From Chamaea fasciata (Eukaryota > Chordata > Aves > Passeriformes > Sylviidae): 64,000 nt of DNA. The notes under the pieces were generated by a model. The model was given only the letters and a program-made list of their open reading frames with translations. It searched no databases and was not told where the DNA came from. This document shows positions 12,590 through 25,075 of this stretch, piece after piece. The DNA lies in NCBI GenBank assembly GCA_029207755.1, contig JARCOQ010000012.1, forward strand, positions 744,001 to 808,000. Reading direction: 5' to 3'. A program made the translations under genes and the position numbers. Within the stretch, counting starts at the first letter, position 1. Each line of letters starts with the position of its first letter.

Positions 12590-12735
12590 TCCATCAACCT
12601 GCAGGGCCGTGCCCGGGTGCGCAGCCCCGGGCCGGGGCCGAGGCGGGCTGTGCGGCGGCGGCAGCGCCGGCCCCGGCCCGCACAAAGGCCGGGGTCCCCC
12701 GGGTGTCCCCTCGTTAGGGCCGCGTCCCGCTGGGC
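12590..12735. promoter_or_regulatory. CpG-rich patch
   Basis: A short CpG-dense block with gccccgggccggggccgagg and ggcggcggcagcgccggcc. It has the composition of a small CpG island, flanked by AT-richer DNA. It could be an orphan island or a distal regulatory element. It carries one of three copies of the 12-mer CCCGCACAAAGG in the window (12677-12688). Confidence 0.5.
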
Positions 12736-13401
12736 ACGCACAGAACCCACCACGGCACGGAACTGCCTTGCCTCAAAGGTTCTAAAGGGCCCGTGCTCTG
12801 GCAGGATGCTTCGGTTTTGAAATCTATCAAAGGAATCTCAAAACAAATTACATGGTAAATTATTATCTGTGTTCTGGCCTCCTCTGCACACCCCACTGTT
12901 CGGCATGAATGGCGGTGGGAGAGCCCTTGTGAAAGCGGCCAGATAAGCAGATTACAGGATGTCAGGTGCCTCGGGCTGCTCGGGCTTTCACAGCCCAACT
13001 TCGGCACAGTCCGCTGTCTCCCCAACGTGGGGCACAGGCTGCTTCAATTAATGCACCCCTAATGACCGGCATTTGTTCCGAAATGGGAAAGGAATGAATG
13101 CGGAATGCAGCGAGCGGGCGCGGAGAGCACACCGCTCTCCCCAGCCTCGCTGTGTTTGGCTTCTCCAACCAACTCGCAGAGAGGGGAAACGGGCTTGTGA
13201 GGAATGGAGAATTTCTATCAGAAAGAAACCTTTTATGTAGCTTTCCTATCATTACCCACGCATTTCTGGCAGCTCTCAGTGTCCTCTAGATCCCAGCGCG
13301 CTGCCTAACAAGACCTGCTATGAAAACAGAATGCAGAAAACAAATTAGCATTTTGGAAATAAAAAGCCTGGCTTTTAATCCTATTAAGATCATGCCTTTT
13401 C
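12736..13401. other. Unique noncoding stretch
   Basis: No gene or repeat is recognised between the CpG-rich patch and the poly(T) tract. Confidence 0.5.
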
Positions 13402-13420
13402 TTTTTTTTTTTTTTTTTTT
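13402..13420 (+). repeat. Poly(T) tract
   Basis: A run of 19 T residues. It could be the poly(A) tail of a minus-strand retroposed sequence, but no element body is identifiable alongside it. Confidence 0.85.
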
Positions 13421-16400
13421 AAGTTCTCTGAAAGATATACTGATGTTCCATTACCATAACTGCTGAAATCAGCATTTCCTTTGAAAGAAGTTGTTAATAT
13501 TTGGAAATGGTCGGATTTCCGATCCCGGATTCGATTGTTATTCTGCGCTACCCCGCGAGTGCCAAGGTCACGGGGAGATTCACCTGCACACCGAGCGAAA
13601 TGAATGCGCTCGGCCACAATACATGTATAATTTAACATTCTCCTCTCCAGTACCACCATGCATTCCGAAAAATATTTTATTACAATAACAAATTGGTTTC
13701 GAAATCATGCATTATGTATCCTGAAATTAGGTCTGCCAATGAAACCTGGATGTACAAACACAGCAGCAGCCATGCAGGGCAGCATGAACACAGGAATGAT
13801 GGGTTCTAGAGGGGCTGAAAGGAACAATTAATTCTTCCCCTAACTCCAAAAAGTCCTTTTTTATTACTTTAATCTGCATAGCTAAAAAGAACAAAACAAT
13901 CAATTGCTGCAAAATGCATTTAGCAATCCAATGGCATGTCTTTTTCTAGATGTCTTTATAGAAAGGAAATGTTTAAGTGCAAAGTGCCCAGTATATCAAA
14001 ACATCCATTGGGGACTTCGGTTCTCAAGGGCAGGGCAGGGGAAAATAATACAAAGCTGCTTGAATATTTAGAAGTGTTAGTTATATTTCAAAACTTTACA
14101 TTATAACATTTTAAATGTTTTTTTTTTCCTTTAGATCAAGCTCCTCCAAATATTTCAGATCAATTTATCAAAAAATTCCTGCTAAATTCTTGATAAATAA
14201 AAGGAGTCCTTTGCCATTTCCTTTTTAGTTAGAGTTAAAATTTTCATAATATTGCTGGATTTTCAGCAGCAAATGCTGTAAGGTTAATGCACTTTCATGA
14301 TAGATGGTTGGTTCTGATTTGCAGATTTCATTTTAAGTTAAATCTACACTGATAAATCCTCCTCTTACAGCCCAAATATCCTTTTTTCTCATGCAAAATA
14401 AGCATGTTTCTTGGTCAACTGACATTTTGTTCAAATGGACTTGAGGTAGCTATTTATGAATAATTAAGATTAAAATGTTTCTGTGATTCCCTCAATGCTT
14501 TTTTATTTTAAAACATTTATATCATGTCAAAATGGACTTATTCTTCCAAAGGTAACTTTCCATTAAAATAATGGAGAAAATGACATTTCTAATTTTGATA
14601 ATAGCCCTGAGTTCAGAACGAAAGTCAGAGCCTCCTGCTGCAGAGCACGAGGGGCTTTAGGATTGAAACCATGATGTGAATTCTCAGTAATGGTGTTAAA
14701 ATCCTGGATTTGAAGTATTTACAACAGGACAAATAAAATCAACAACATTTCCATTTTAATACAGCAGCCCTGCCTAAACCTTTATTCTGGACTCTGCTTC
14801 ACTCAGTTAAAATGATTTGCTCTCCTGTTCTTTATGGTAAAAGACTCTGGCAGATATTGCTATTAATTAGACCTGGTTCAATTTTAAACTTTAGGAACTA
14901 TTTTCATGAATAGCTTACAAGCAGCTATTCAACCTGGACGTTTGTTATTTCATTTTTATTCCAAGCAGCAAAAATGGAGAATACTCTAAACACAGTGTTT
15001 TGCCACAGGAAAGGCAGAAAATATCGAAGCCTTTACATTTCTAAGATATTTTAATTCAGTAAGTATTGCATAAAACGAGAACCTTGACACTTCCCTGTTT
15101 GAATCCAAGTGCAACCGTTGCCCTCAGCCGCTGTTTGTCTGCAATTTCGTTGAGCTGCTCTGATCTGACCAGACACAGCTCGCTCGGGAGCAAAATCAGG
15201 AGAAATAATTTAATCTAATCAGGATATCTGAGAATGGGAAACGTTAGCGGCTTAATTTGGGATCTCTTAAAAAGCCTTTTGTAGCGCTGTTTACTGACAC
15301 ACTGACGCTTCTCTTTTAAAGCAATAATTAACAAATTGTTGACAGAAATTAAATGTGTTATTTTAAACCATTTCACTGTTCTTCTCCCTTTCTTTCCCGA
15401 GGGTGAGCCTGACAAACAGGGAAATCAACCCCACCATTAGCAGGGGGACGCCACTTTCCGGGGTGGTTTTTGCAGTAAAGAGACGTGATTCATATAAGTA
15501 ATAAGCAAAGCCCACGCTCTGGATTTTCAAACGTCCTGGCTCCTAATGCCGAGGTTAAATGATTAAACCCATCCCTGCCTGCTCGCTCCGGCTGCAGATC
15601 CCTTCCCTTGAATTTCGCTGTGGGCAATTCAGAGCTGAATGGGAAGCGCTCTTTTATTTGTTATTAAAGTCCCTTGCTATCTTTCAGAAGTGTTTGTTAC
15701 ACGGATCTGAGCACATACATGTATTAGGAAAATACACTGAAGAAAGACAAGGTTATAAAAACTGGATGAAAACCACTCAGCGTTCATCTTTCATGGCAAT
15801 TTGCTTAACGAAAATTATCAATGGCAACACCTTAAATGAGTAAATACCAGCAGTATCCGTCTTGTACAAAGAGAAGCACGGAACAAAACTGTTTTCCGGA
15901 GCCTGCAGGTAATCCTGAGGGGAAAGGCCGCTCAGAGGCAGGGCTGGGGGCTCTGGGCTCCGCACAGGGAGCGTGGCACTGGCACTGCTGGCTCGGAGGG
16001 GTTCTGTGAATCCCCCACGCAGGTTAAAGGCAGAGCACAGCCGCCGCCTGCACAGCCTCTGCACACCTCTGCCTGGCAAGAAACACAGCTGAAAGCTAAA
16101 ATGGAAGCAGGTTTCCACGCACTTTTCCCACCTGGGATGTTGTGACTGGCTGGCGAGCGGGAGGACGCTAGAGAAACAGGCAGGATTTCTCCTGACAGGA
16201 TCGGAGAGAGGGAGAAAACCCAACCCCAAAGCACAGCGGCGCCTTCCAGCACGGTTTGGGTTTGCTCGCAGGATAACCCTGCTATGATTTAGTGCTGGCA
16301 GCACAGAGAGCCTGAGTGCAGCTGCCGGGGCTGGGCGTGGGAGCAGCCCCTGCCCCGTGTCCTGGTGTGACACTGCCCCAGTGTCCCCAGCCCCGGTGCA

Positions 16401-17669
16401 CAGCAGCCTTTGGGGCGGGCATTGTCCCGGGGCTGCCTCCACGCCTCGGCCTCTCCTTTAGAAGAGCTCCCTGGGAAATGCAGCCGTATTAATTAATGGC
16501 TCCTTTGGGCTGGTGGAAGCCAACTGATGAGTATCTGTGAATCTAATGGAAAAGTTACGAACCCCAGGAACTCGACTTTACCATCAGTATTAGCTACTCA
16601 GTCCCATGGAAGTTTCTACTGGGAAGAAACTGCCCAGGTTGTTTCACTTCACATCACTCACGTATTTCCTCCGGCAGTCGTAAAACCCTGGCGTTTCTGT
16701 ACGACACGAGGCCACGGCCGGGGAGGAGAGCTGTCCTTCCTGCGCGTGGAACCCAAGTCCAGCTGGTCACGGCCCCGCACAGCAGGGCCTGCGGAGGAGC
16801 TGCCGCGGCATTCCCCGGGCGATGCTCGCGGAACAGTCACAGGCTCCTGCACGCACGCACACCTCCCCAGGAAAGCACCCAAACCTCACCCAAAGACAAT
16901 CAGATGAAGGTCCCCAGCAAGGAAGAATGCCCAGTATATAACCAGACCAGGAGTAATCGATGGGTTTGGGTTTTACAAGTGGCAGGAAGGTACGGTTTGA
17001 TCCACAAGGCTCACTACCCCTCGGACATCACCAGAAATTATATTAAGCAGCACCTTTGTAAGCAGAGCTCTAAAGTAAAATTTAAAAAACCAAATCTATT
17101 CACATGATACCCATCTACACTTTGTAGCAGTATGTGGAAATAAATTTAGAAGTATTTAAAGCGTATTCTCAACACACACTAAGGGACAGTGGGACAATTA
17201 GCTGCCCAGGGAACTTCTCAGAAGATGGTGGCCACAAAAATAATGCTTGACCCCATATTCAAACAGAGGTTTTAACTTCCTTGGAAAGTCAATAAATTTT
17301 TTTCCTCCTCCCTCTCTTTCCTGCTTTACCTTTCCCATCCTCTACCACTAAAAAACAACCTCTTGTTTGACTTCACTGTTTCAGTCCTCACTTCACCTAG
17401 ACTTTAATTTTTACCCACAGCTTCTGTGATTTCTGTAAGATTTTTTGTTCCACAAATGTTGTTCTTCCAGCAAGCAGAACCAGAGTGAGATTTATTGTTT
17501 GTTTACCAAGTCCCGGGCACGTGGGAAGGCTCCCTGCCATTTTTACACTGAGCCTACACAGTGACATTTCGGCAGAGCTCGCTGCCAGCCCGTGTGCCCG
17601 CTGAGCCCACCGTGCCACCGGGCATGGGGGGCCAGTCCCCCCTGCTCCCACAGCCTCCCTGGCAGCACA
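13421..17669. other. Unique noncoding stretch with long AT-rich block
   Basis: From about 13900 to 15120 the sequence is AT-rich, almost free of CpG and free of recognisable repeats, with many homeobox-type TAAT cores. This resembles conserved noncoding DNA in avian gene deserts. From 15880 to 16900 it becomes GC-richer, with open frames on both strands, including one of 221 codons on the minus strand (15777-16442). That frame has no recognisable domain. Confidence 0.45.
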
Positions 17670-17717
17670 GGGATTCAGGGATTCGGGGGTTCGGGAACTC
17701 AGGAATTCAGGAAAGGA
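17670..17717 (+). repeat. Degenerate 8-bp tandem repeat
   Basis: Six consecutive imperfect 8-mers are visible: gggattca, gggattcg, ggggttcg, ggaactca, ggaattca and ggaaagga. The array is short and diverged. Confidence 0.8.
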
Positions 17718-20700
17718 TCACCTGCATTTGAAGCAGCAATTCCACGCAGGGCCCGCACCAAAGCACTTTGGTTTTCCTGGTTCTGTGTTTCTGGGGGCTG
17801 ATCCATCACGTGGCGGAGTCTCAAGGAGCGAGAGCCATTTTTCAGTGTAATAGGTTTACAGTAAAATGAGATTATGGCTTTCTAAAGCCCTCGGACAAAC
17901 CCCCAAAGACCCCCTAGGTGCAGAAAGGGACACATTGCCCACAGTGCCCTTCTTTCAGGAACAGCTACTCGGCATCTCCCCCTCCTCAACCAGCTGAAGA
18001 GCTCTGCTCTGTCAGCTCCTGCTATGTGATTGTCACTCCATCTCCCTTTATTCTCCTCAGCACATTTATTGAGTCCCATGAGGTCCCTCCCTCTTCTCAA
18101 GAGACCGGATAGATGTTCCTGCCATTGTCCAGGAGAATCCAGGGGCCAGCAGCTGATGCTCCTGCAAATTGTGATCTGGGTCACCTCTGAGCCTAGCACC
18201 CAGATGCCCCCTTTCCTACGACCAGGGTGCAGGACAGCAGAGCTGGAGGAGAAGGGAAGCACAGACCAAGCCTGAAAAGATTATTTTTAGATTGAATGAA
18301 ATTCACCGCCCACAAAGACAGGGAGAGCAAGACCTCGGGAAACCATGGGACTTCTTTCTTTCTCTGATTTAAAGGAAAACACTGTTTCCTCTTGGCGTTG
18401 TTAAAAAACAATTCCCATTTAAGCAGTGACAGGCAGGACTCTGTAATCTGTACATACAATTTAATCCTTTCAAGAATCAGCAGAACCCACATCAATCAAG
18501 CCTTCATCAACTTGTAAAAACAATATTTTGATTCAATCAGATTCAAAGCCCCGAAATTCCCAACTAATTAATGCAGGGTCACTCGGAGCCGCGGAGGCAA
18601 TGGCGAGCAGAGTGGTCAAATATTTACCCCTCACCACGGTAGACATTAGGACAACCAAAGGACCTGGAGAGTGGGCAAGAATAGATAATGTGACTCTCAC
18701 TGCAGCAGGTTTCATTCACTGTGAGTATTTGGAGAAAGAATTATTACAAAGGAGAGGGAAAAAAGCAAGTGAAGCCTCTGCTGTAAGCAGCATTCTCACA
18801 TCCTGCTCAGGGGCTGTGAAATGGGCAGTGACCCAGGCAACATCCTTCCCATTTTGGGATTTTTAACATGCATGTCTCCAGACAGTTGAGTTGCTTTGAT
18901 TCTAGTCCTCCCTTATAACATTCACAATAAATTACATTATAAGAACACAGGCAGCAAAAAATTACTGAAGAGTCCAAAGCATTGAGACCTCCTGCCCTGC
19001 CTGTATTCCTAGAAACGAGACTGGAATTCAGCTCTTTCCTTTAAATATCCCTAAAATGAATGGCCAGCATGCGGGCTGCTCCCAGCAGGGAGGGTATTCT
19101 CCCAGCGCGGAGGGTGCCCGTGCGTGCCGCAGACTCGGCTGCCTCGCGTCTCCAGGGATCCCTGCGGTTCGTCTGGGCAGCTTTGCGCTCTGCCTTGGAG
19201 GACGCACTGTGTGTCTGCTCCCTCCGACGCTAACCCCCCAGCTCCTTTCAAAATGCAGCCAGTGAAGCAGCGGGGCCGGTCAGTGCAGGATCTGGGACCC
19301 CACTGGAGTTCTCTCTGCCCGTGGGCTCTGGGTGCAGCGCTGACCTCCGGCACACGGCACAGGGTGCCCAGAGCGGCCGTGGCACTGCTGGAGCTGCTGA
19401 AATGCTCTGCAAGGGAACTGCTGCTGCCCAGCGGCCTCCGCACTCCAGTCCCTGCAGATGGGGAAATGCTGGGATGGCAACAGGGTCCCTCCTGTTCTTT
19501 AAGAAAGAAACTTGCCCTGTGGAACTCCCCCAGGTCCCAGCTGCTGCTCCGATGGGTTCCCCAGGCTGGGGGTCCCTCAGCAGCCCCACGCAGGGCAAAG
19601 CTTGCACTCCTGTCCCTGGGGAGAGGCCACAACTCCACGCTCAGGGGCTGAGGGCAAGCGCGGGACCCTCGTTTACATCCCACAGGTTTCCATTCAGCCG
19701 GGCACACGACACTCAGTGATGGCAGCAAATTCTCATGTTGGAATTACAGCTCTTTTTGAAAGTGGCACTGTTGCGGTTTCACCTTGGTTATTAATTCAGC
19801 ATCTAATCCATAACTGTTTGTAAATATGCACGTTTGGGATTTATTCTAAGACACATCCAAAGTTCTTTTATCCCCTTGCCATCATTCCTTCAGTGATTCT
19901 GCAAACCAGCCTTGAATGCTCCCTGAGGAAGTGCAGTGGGATGAGTCTATTTTTAAGATTTAAAATATAACAGAAAGACAAATTTTAACAATAAATCACA
20001 GGTCAATGTACTAAGTGCCCTGGATATTAATAGAAATATCACCTCTCACACAGAAGTTCTAACACTTTTGCTATGGATATTTCAATGTAGTAAGGAACAG
20101 AAAATGAAGGCAGTCTGAGGCCTCGACTGGTAATGGAAATTCCCAGGAGGAAAGGCTTTTTACATCATCCTTCAATGCAAAGTGTGCTCCTGAGATGAAA
20201 CGCTCCCCATTTTGTCTCTCCCACAGCTACTCCCCAAGAACAGGATGCCTGCCCTGGCACCAGAACCCTCTCTCCTCACGGAGCTGCCCGTTGGCCCCTG
20301 CTCCTCCTGTGCCCGTGTCCCACCTCAGCACAGAACTGGCCCTGGCCCTGGGGCTCTGCAGCTACCCCATCCTCTGCCCGTGGATCCTGCAGGCCCCCCG
20401 ATCTATCCCTGACCCTGCCCTTGGCCAGGAAGGCATCACCCTGGCCCTGCTTCCCCAAGTCAGCACTTGTGGCACCTGCCACTCCCTTCACCTTTACTCC
20501 ACTGACATCCATTATTCTGGCCTTAGGACTAGAAATTCCTCTGGAAATTAGTTTTTGTCTCACCGTCTAAAACAATTGATATATCTTTTTTTTTTCCTAC
20601 CAGAATTAAGGAGCTTAAATAGCAGCAAGATGGGCACATGCCAAGAGCAGGCAACTGTCACTGCTCCACGGGCTGCCTCGTTTTTCTCTCCACAATCCTC

Positions 20701-21098
20701 ACTATATATCTCAAACCAGTGCATAAGCTCTCGGAAGTAAGGCTTGGCTTCTCTATGTGCCCTGTTAAAACAAACTACGTAATAAAAATAACTGATGTTT
20801 GAAACGTAATTGGTCACTAGAATTTGCAAATCAGTAAGATAAAAGCAGAACAGCTCTGTAAATCAAGGGGTGATGGATTGACCCAGACTGGAATAAGCTG
20901 AGCAGCCCCTGTCAGTGTGTCACCCAACGTGTATTTACAGTCAGCAGGCACTTGCCTTCACAGGAGAATTTGCAATTCCTGATTCTAATCTCCAAAAGCC
21001 ACAGACTCCACATGGCAACAGACGGATCATCAGCACAGGGTGTGCAGGCAGCACCCACATCCCGCTTGGAGGTCAGCATTGGATTTCACAGACAAACA
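17718..21098. other. Unique noncoding stretch
   Basis: No coding gene or repeat is recognised. The 19050-19730 part is GC-rich and open on both strands, including 225 codons on the minus strand, which argues against a real gene on either strand. The neighbouring 18530-18870 segment is AT-richer and could be conserved noncoding DNA. Confidence 0.45.
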
Positions 21099-21126
21099 CA
21101 ATCCCAGAATGGTTTGGGCTGCAAGG
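21099..21126 (-). mobile_element. CR1 tail fragment, inverted
   Basis: The segment cccagaatggtttgggctgc followed by aaggga is the reverse complement of the CR1 3' end (tcccttccaacccaaaccattctgggat type). It is only about 28 bp long and runs directly into a plus-strand CR1 tail, giving a head-to-head arrangement. Confidence 0.7.
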
Positions 21127-21210
21127 GAAGGTGTCCCCTGCCCATGGGGTGGGTGAGGCTGGATGGGGTTAAAGCCCCTTCCCACCAAAACCATGCTGGA
21201 ATGCTGTGAC
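21127..21210 (+). mobile_element. CR1 LINE 3' end
   Basis: The order aaggtgtcccctgcccatgg, then ggctggatggggttaaagcc, then ccttcccaccaaaaccatgc matches the plus-strand CR1 3' UTR and terminus. It is 5'-truncated, and an opposite-strand CR1 tail fragment abuts its 5' side. Confidence 0.82.
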
Positions 21211-22237
21211 TGTGGGATCACTACCAACAACCCCTGTCCAGCCGCAGGCCACCGGAGCCCCGGCAGCCGCAGGGCACGGCCAGCTCTTCCAGAACCTTCG
21301 GCCACGTGGGTTCCCGTGTGCTGGGACTGTGCTCCACCCGCACGGACAGAAAGGCTGCAGTGAGCGATCCCCTGGCACTGCTGGGACCGTGCAGCCCAAA
21401 GGCTTCCGCGGAGCTAAACAGGAACTGCCTTCTCTCCTTGCATCTCATCTGTTTGTACAAAGTGAGCAAGAAATCTATACAGGACTAATTAAGACAAACC
21501 GTGTTAAATAAAAGATGTTCTTCCCCAGTGGAGGATTATATCCCAGCACTTTGCCAGTCTGAGGAAGATTTACAGAGGGGAGGGGGACAAGGGAGGGCAG
21601 AGCGGCATTGTGGCGGCTTGGGCCGCCCAGCTCTGAGTGGCATCGCGTGGCCGTCCCCACCAGCAGCGCTGCCTCCCTCAGCTCCCTCAGCTCCCTCAGC
21701 TCTCTGCCAGACAGGCTCCAGGAAGGAGAAAAAGCAGCGTTTTCCCCAGGAAGCTGCCAGCCCCCACCCCTGATCCCAGCTGCATCCCTGCCTGCTGTGC
21801 CAGGAGCAGCCGCTTATTTACCTAATAGACTCTAAAAGGTATCAAGGGAGTCATTCCCTTCAATTGGGTCATTCTGACATATGTAAATATGTATTTAAAT
21901 TTGGTAAATATGTACAGTATTTAGAGTATGCGGAGAATGACACTTCTGTGGAATGGGGCACCTCTTTCCAAAGGGCTTGTGCTACTCCAGGTAAATTAAG
22001 CTCCTTTCCACACCAATCACGAGAGCTGGAATCTGCTGGAGAAGAGGGCTCTCCTTTGTGAGCTGGTGTGAGCAAACCCTGCAGAGCCCGGCAGCATTCT
22101 GCCTGCAGTCAGTAATTAAATGTACTGCAAAAACCTAGCGGGTTTGATGGAACATCTGATTTTCAGGGTAGAAACAAACATTCAGTTTCACGTAGGAAAT
22201 CATTAATTCATCAAAACAATGGCATCACTTAAGGACC
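21211..22237. other. Unique noncoding stretch
   Basis: No gene is recognised. It includes a 9-bp tandem repeat at 21673-21699, listed separately. Confidence 0.5.
21673..21699 (+). repeat. 9-bp tandem repeat, three copies
   Basis: Three exact copies of ctccctcag, followed by a degenerate fourth copy (ctctctgcc). Confidence 0.8.
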
Positions 22238-22290
22238 ACATATATATTTATATGTACATGTATGTATGTATATATATATATATGTATATG
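22238..22290 (+). repeat. AT/TGTA microsatellite
   Basis: An alternating purine-pyrimidine tract of tatata, tgta and tatg units, including tatatatatatatatg. It directly precedes a CR1 tail and is probably length-variable. Confidence 0.88.
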
Positions 22291-22300
22291 ACACCTGGGG

Positions 22301-22388
22301 ATTTGGTTTAGGGGCGATTATGGTGGCCCTGGGTTGACAGCTGGACTCGATGGTCTCGAAGTCTTTTCCAACCTCGAGGATTCTGTGT
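22301..22388 (+). mobile_element. CR1 LINE 3' end
   Basis: The sequence gggttgacagctggactcga, then tggtctcgaagtcttttcca, then acctcgaggattctgtg is a well-preserved CR1 terminus. Only the tail of about 85 bp is present, on the plus strand, next to the microsatellite. Confidence 0.92.
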
Positions 22389-24679
22389 TTGCCTACGTGC
22401 ATGAACTCCAGCTATTGAAAAAGCCTTACATACACGCGTATGTATTTCTCTTCCCTGCATTTAAAACGCAAACATTTCCCCAAAATAAAACTCTCAGAAC
22501 ACAATTCTCTTCATTCATAAAAAAACCTACAAGCCCTTGGTCTCTTTTGCTTCTAGCCAGAATCCCCCATAAGAGAATAAATGTGTTTGCACTACATCAC
22601 CGTTCCCACAGCTCTGCAATCCCGAATCTCTTGGGCCACTGATCTACGCAGCCCTGTGTTACAGAAATAGTTTATTAAAGAATTGTCGGAGTAAAACCAC
22701 AGCCCGCTTGATGCACCTGGGTTGGAACCCTGAAGAGCCCTGAAATGACTCTGGTTTTGAGGTACTTACGGCAGGACTCGTTTTTGTAGGAGAAGCTCGC
22801 CACCATCCAGTGGCTTGTTAAGGAACACTGGTGGGTGGGACAGGGACAAAGGAAACCAGAGCGTTTCCATGCTAGAAAGTGAAGAGGCTCTGAGCCTTGG
22901 CAAAGGCTCCCAAGGTTTTGTTTCACAGAAAATTCCTCCCTAGTCCAAGCTTGCACCTCACACTGTTGGCATCAAATGAGAAACAAAATTGACTACACTT
23001 ATTTATATTACAGCCTGAACTGCAAGTGTAAATAATTCAGAATTTCTACAGCATGATGGGGAAAATAAACCAAACCAGTTGCCAGTATGAAATGCTAAGT
23101 CCCTTTCTGGAGTTTCTGGGCACAGGGCTTCACACTGAGTATTTGTGTGTGTGTATTGTATGCACGGAGTGTAGCTATGCACACTCGATTAAAGGAGGGA
23201 TAAAACCATGCAAAACCCCAGCAACATGTTTATATTTTACTAATGTAAGCAGTGCTGACACATTTCTAAATATAGTCCTAATTTCTATCTTCAAAAAGGC
23301 TTGTGACAACTAACACAACCTGGATTTCCATATGGCCCAAGCAAACCAGTACAACCCTGTCATGTTCAGGTAACTTACAGGCGACGAAGGAAAACACAGG
23401 GAACATGAGATGGTCCACAGGAATTACACAATTGACCTAACAACCAAAACGGTCCGAAAGTAGGAATGGTTTTCATAACCCTAATAAAATCAGCCTATGC
23501 AACCCTCAGCTGACTGTTGTTTGCCATTAGAGTCTTCCCTTAGATCAAGGTATACAATGAATTTCAGCTCTCTGCCACCTCCATTTTCAACAGATTAGAA
23601 TGAACATCATTTTAGGTGTGCATAATACCTTTAGTAACGTGCCAAGAGAAGAAAGTGCTCTTTCCAACACAAGCTGGGTTAGGGTGGGAGACACAGAGAA
23701 ATCACGCAAAAAAAATAAATCTTACGAACTAGTATTGGATTTCAACATTCTACTTGCTTATAATATAGTATAAATAATTCACACTTGAAAATCTTCTTTT
23801 CAGAAATGTTTACTGACACAGCAAAAATGCATGCGAGGGGTTACTGACATGGCATGTAAATGCACACCTGAAGAGACTGGAGTGATCACCAAAAGGAGAA
23901 AAGAATTAATCTAAGGAAAATGTCAGCCAAGAAAATACATCGTCCTGAGTAAACCAGGTAATTAACAGCTCAGGTCCCTGAGTCTCCTTCCCTTCAGATC
24001 TGTCCAATGTTAGATGTGCTCCAAAACACCATCTCAGAGTACAGACTTCTTCTGCTACCGCCTCACTCTTTGATCTGGGTTATATTTTGATTTGAAAGAT
24101 ATGCAGAGAAAATTACTAGGAAAAATCTACCATGATGGGGAAACGAAATTTGGCTCAGATGTTTCTGCTTTATGCAGCTGAAATGAGCTTTGTGGGTTAG
24201 AAGTTGTTAAAGGATGCAGTTTACAGGAGGGGACTGGGCCGAGGGTGCCAGGACACGGCGCTGGCAGCAGGAGCGGGCGTTTCTCTCCTGCTCTCAACCC
24301 TCCAGAAAACAAGGGACTCCTGCTGGAACACTCGTGGATTCCTGCTGCAGTACTTATCCCAGGTGGAAAGGCAAGGGAGAGGACAAGAGGGGGCTGAGGT
24401 AGAAGAACCCAGACAATGGTAATGTCCAAGTGCCCACAGCGCTGAGGGACAGCACAGGGACAGCAGGGACAGAGGAAGGGTGGCAGAGGGATGGCCAGGC
24501 CCAGCTGGGCACTGCCTGGCCCTGGCCGGGCATCCCCTCGTGCCCACCCTCAGTGACCATCACACCTTCCACAGGGAGAAAGGCACTGCGGGAAAGAAAA
24601 GGGTTGCTGCTTCACGCAAAAAAAAATGGTTCAGGGAAAGGCAGAAAAGCTCATGAAATTGTAACTGCAATTATCTTAG
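22389..24679. other. Unique noncoding stretch
   Basis: No repeat or gene is recognised. The 23000-24120 part is AT-rich with low CpG. A GC-richer part at 24200-24580 has short open frames on both strands. Confidence 0.5.
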
Positions 24680-25075
24680 ATTAGAATATTTGGCTTGAAA
24701 GATCTGGAGGGTATTGTTTTTGATAAGGCAGAGCCACTTGACAAGGCCTGTCACCACTCCAGGTCTCTCTGTTGTCAACTCAAGATGAAAGGACATCACA
24801 AAGAATTAACTTCAGCTTTTAAACATTTTGAAAATGTCAAAGAGGTCATAGCTGATCTATTTCCTTATACAGCATATTCACTTGATGAAATTTGTGGTAA
24901 CAATGTGTTTTTACTTTTCATTCAAATTGGTCTGCGATGCTGGTAATTGATCCCAGGCTAATGAGAGCTGACAGGCCCCGGCGCGATTGGCCGAGCTCTG
25001 TATCAATCACAGCTGCTGCCGGGCCACGCTGCGCGCATTAGACTTTGTAATGGCACTAATTGGGGACTGCAGAAA
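24680..25075. promoter_or_regulatory. Candidate enhancer-like block
   Basis: A dense set of developmental transcription factor cores lies within about 120 bp. These are TAATTGATC at 24943-24951, TGACAG (MEIS/TGIF type) at 24969-24974, ATTGG at 24986-24990, ATCAATCA (PBX-HOX type) at 25002-25009, an E-box CAGCTG at 25010-25015, CTTTGT (SOX type) at 25043-25048 and TAATTG at 25058-25063. The upstream 250 bp keeps an 83-codon open frame (24695-24946) without any low-complexity cause. The pattern suggests a conserved cis-regulatory element or, less likely, a short exon. Function and conservation are inferred. Confidence 0.35.

Noticed and set aside
15777..16442. 221-codon minus-strand frame
   Set aside because: No recognisable domain, mixed composition and no supporting splice or promoter context.
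19051..19728. 225-codon minus-strand frame
   Set aside because: Plus-strand frames of 175 and 132 codons overlap it. This is typical of stop-poor GC-rich noncoding DNA.
24695..24946. 83-codon frame considered as a small protein gene
   Set aside because: No homology recognised and no initiation or splice support. It is kept only as part of a candidate regulatory block.
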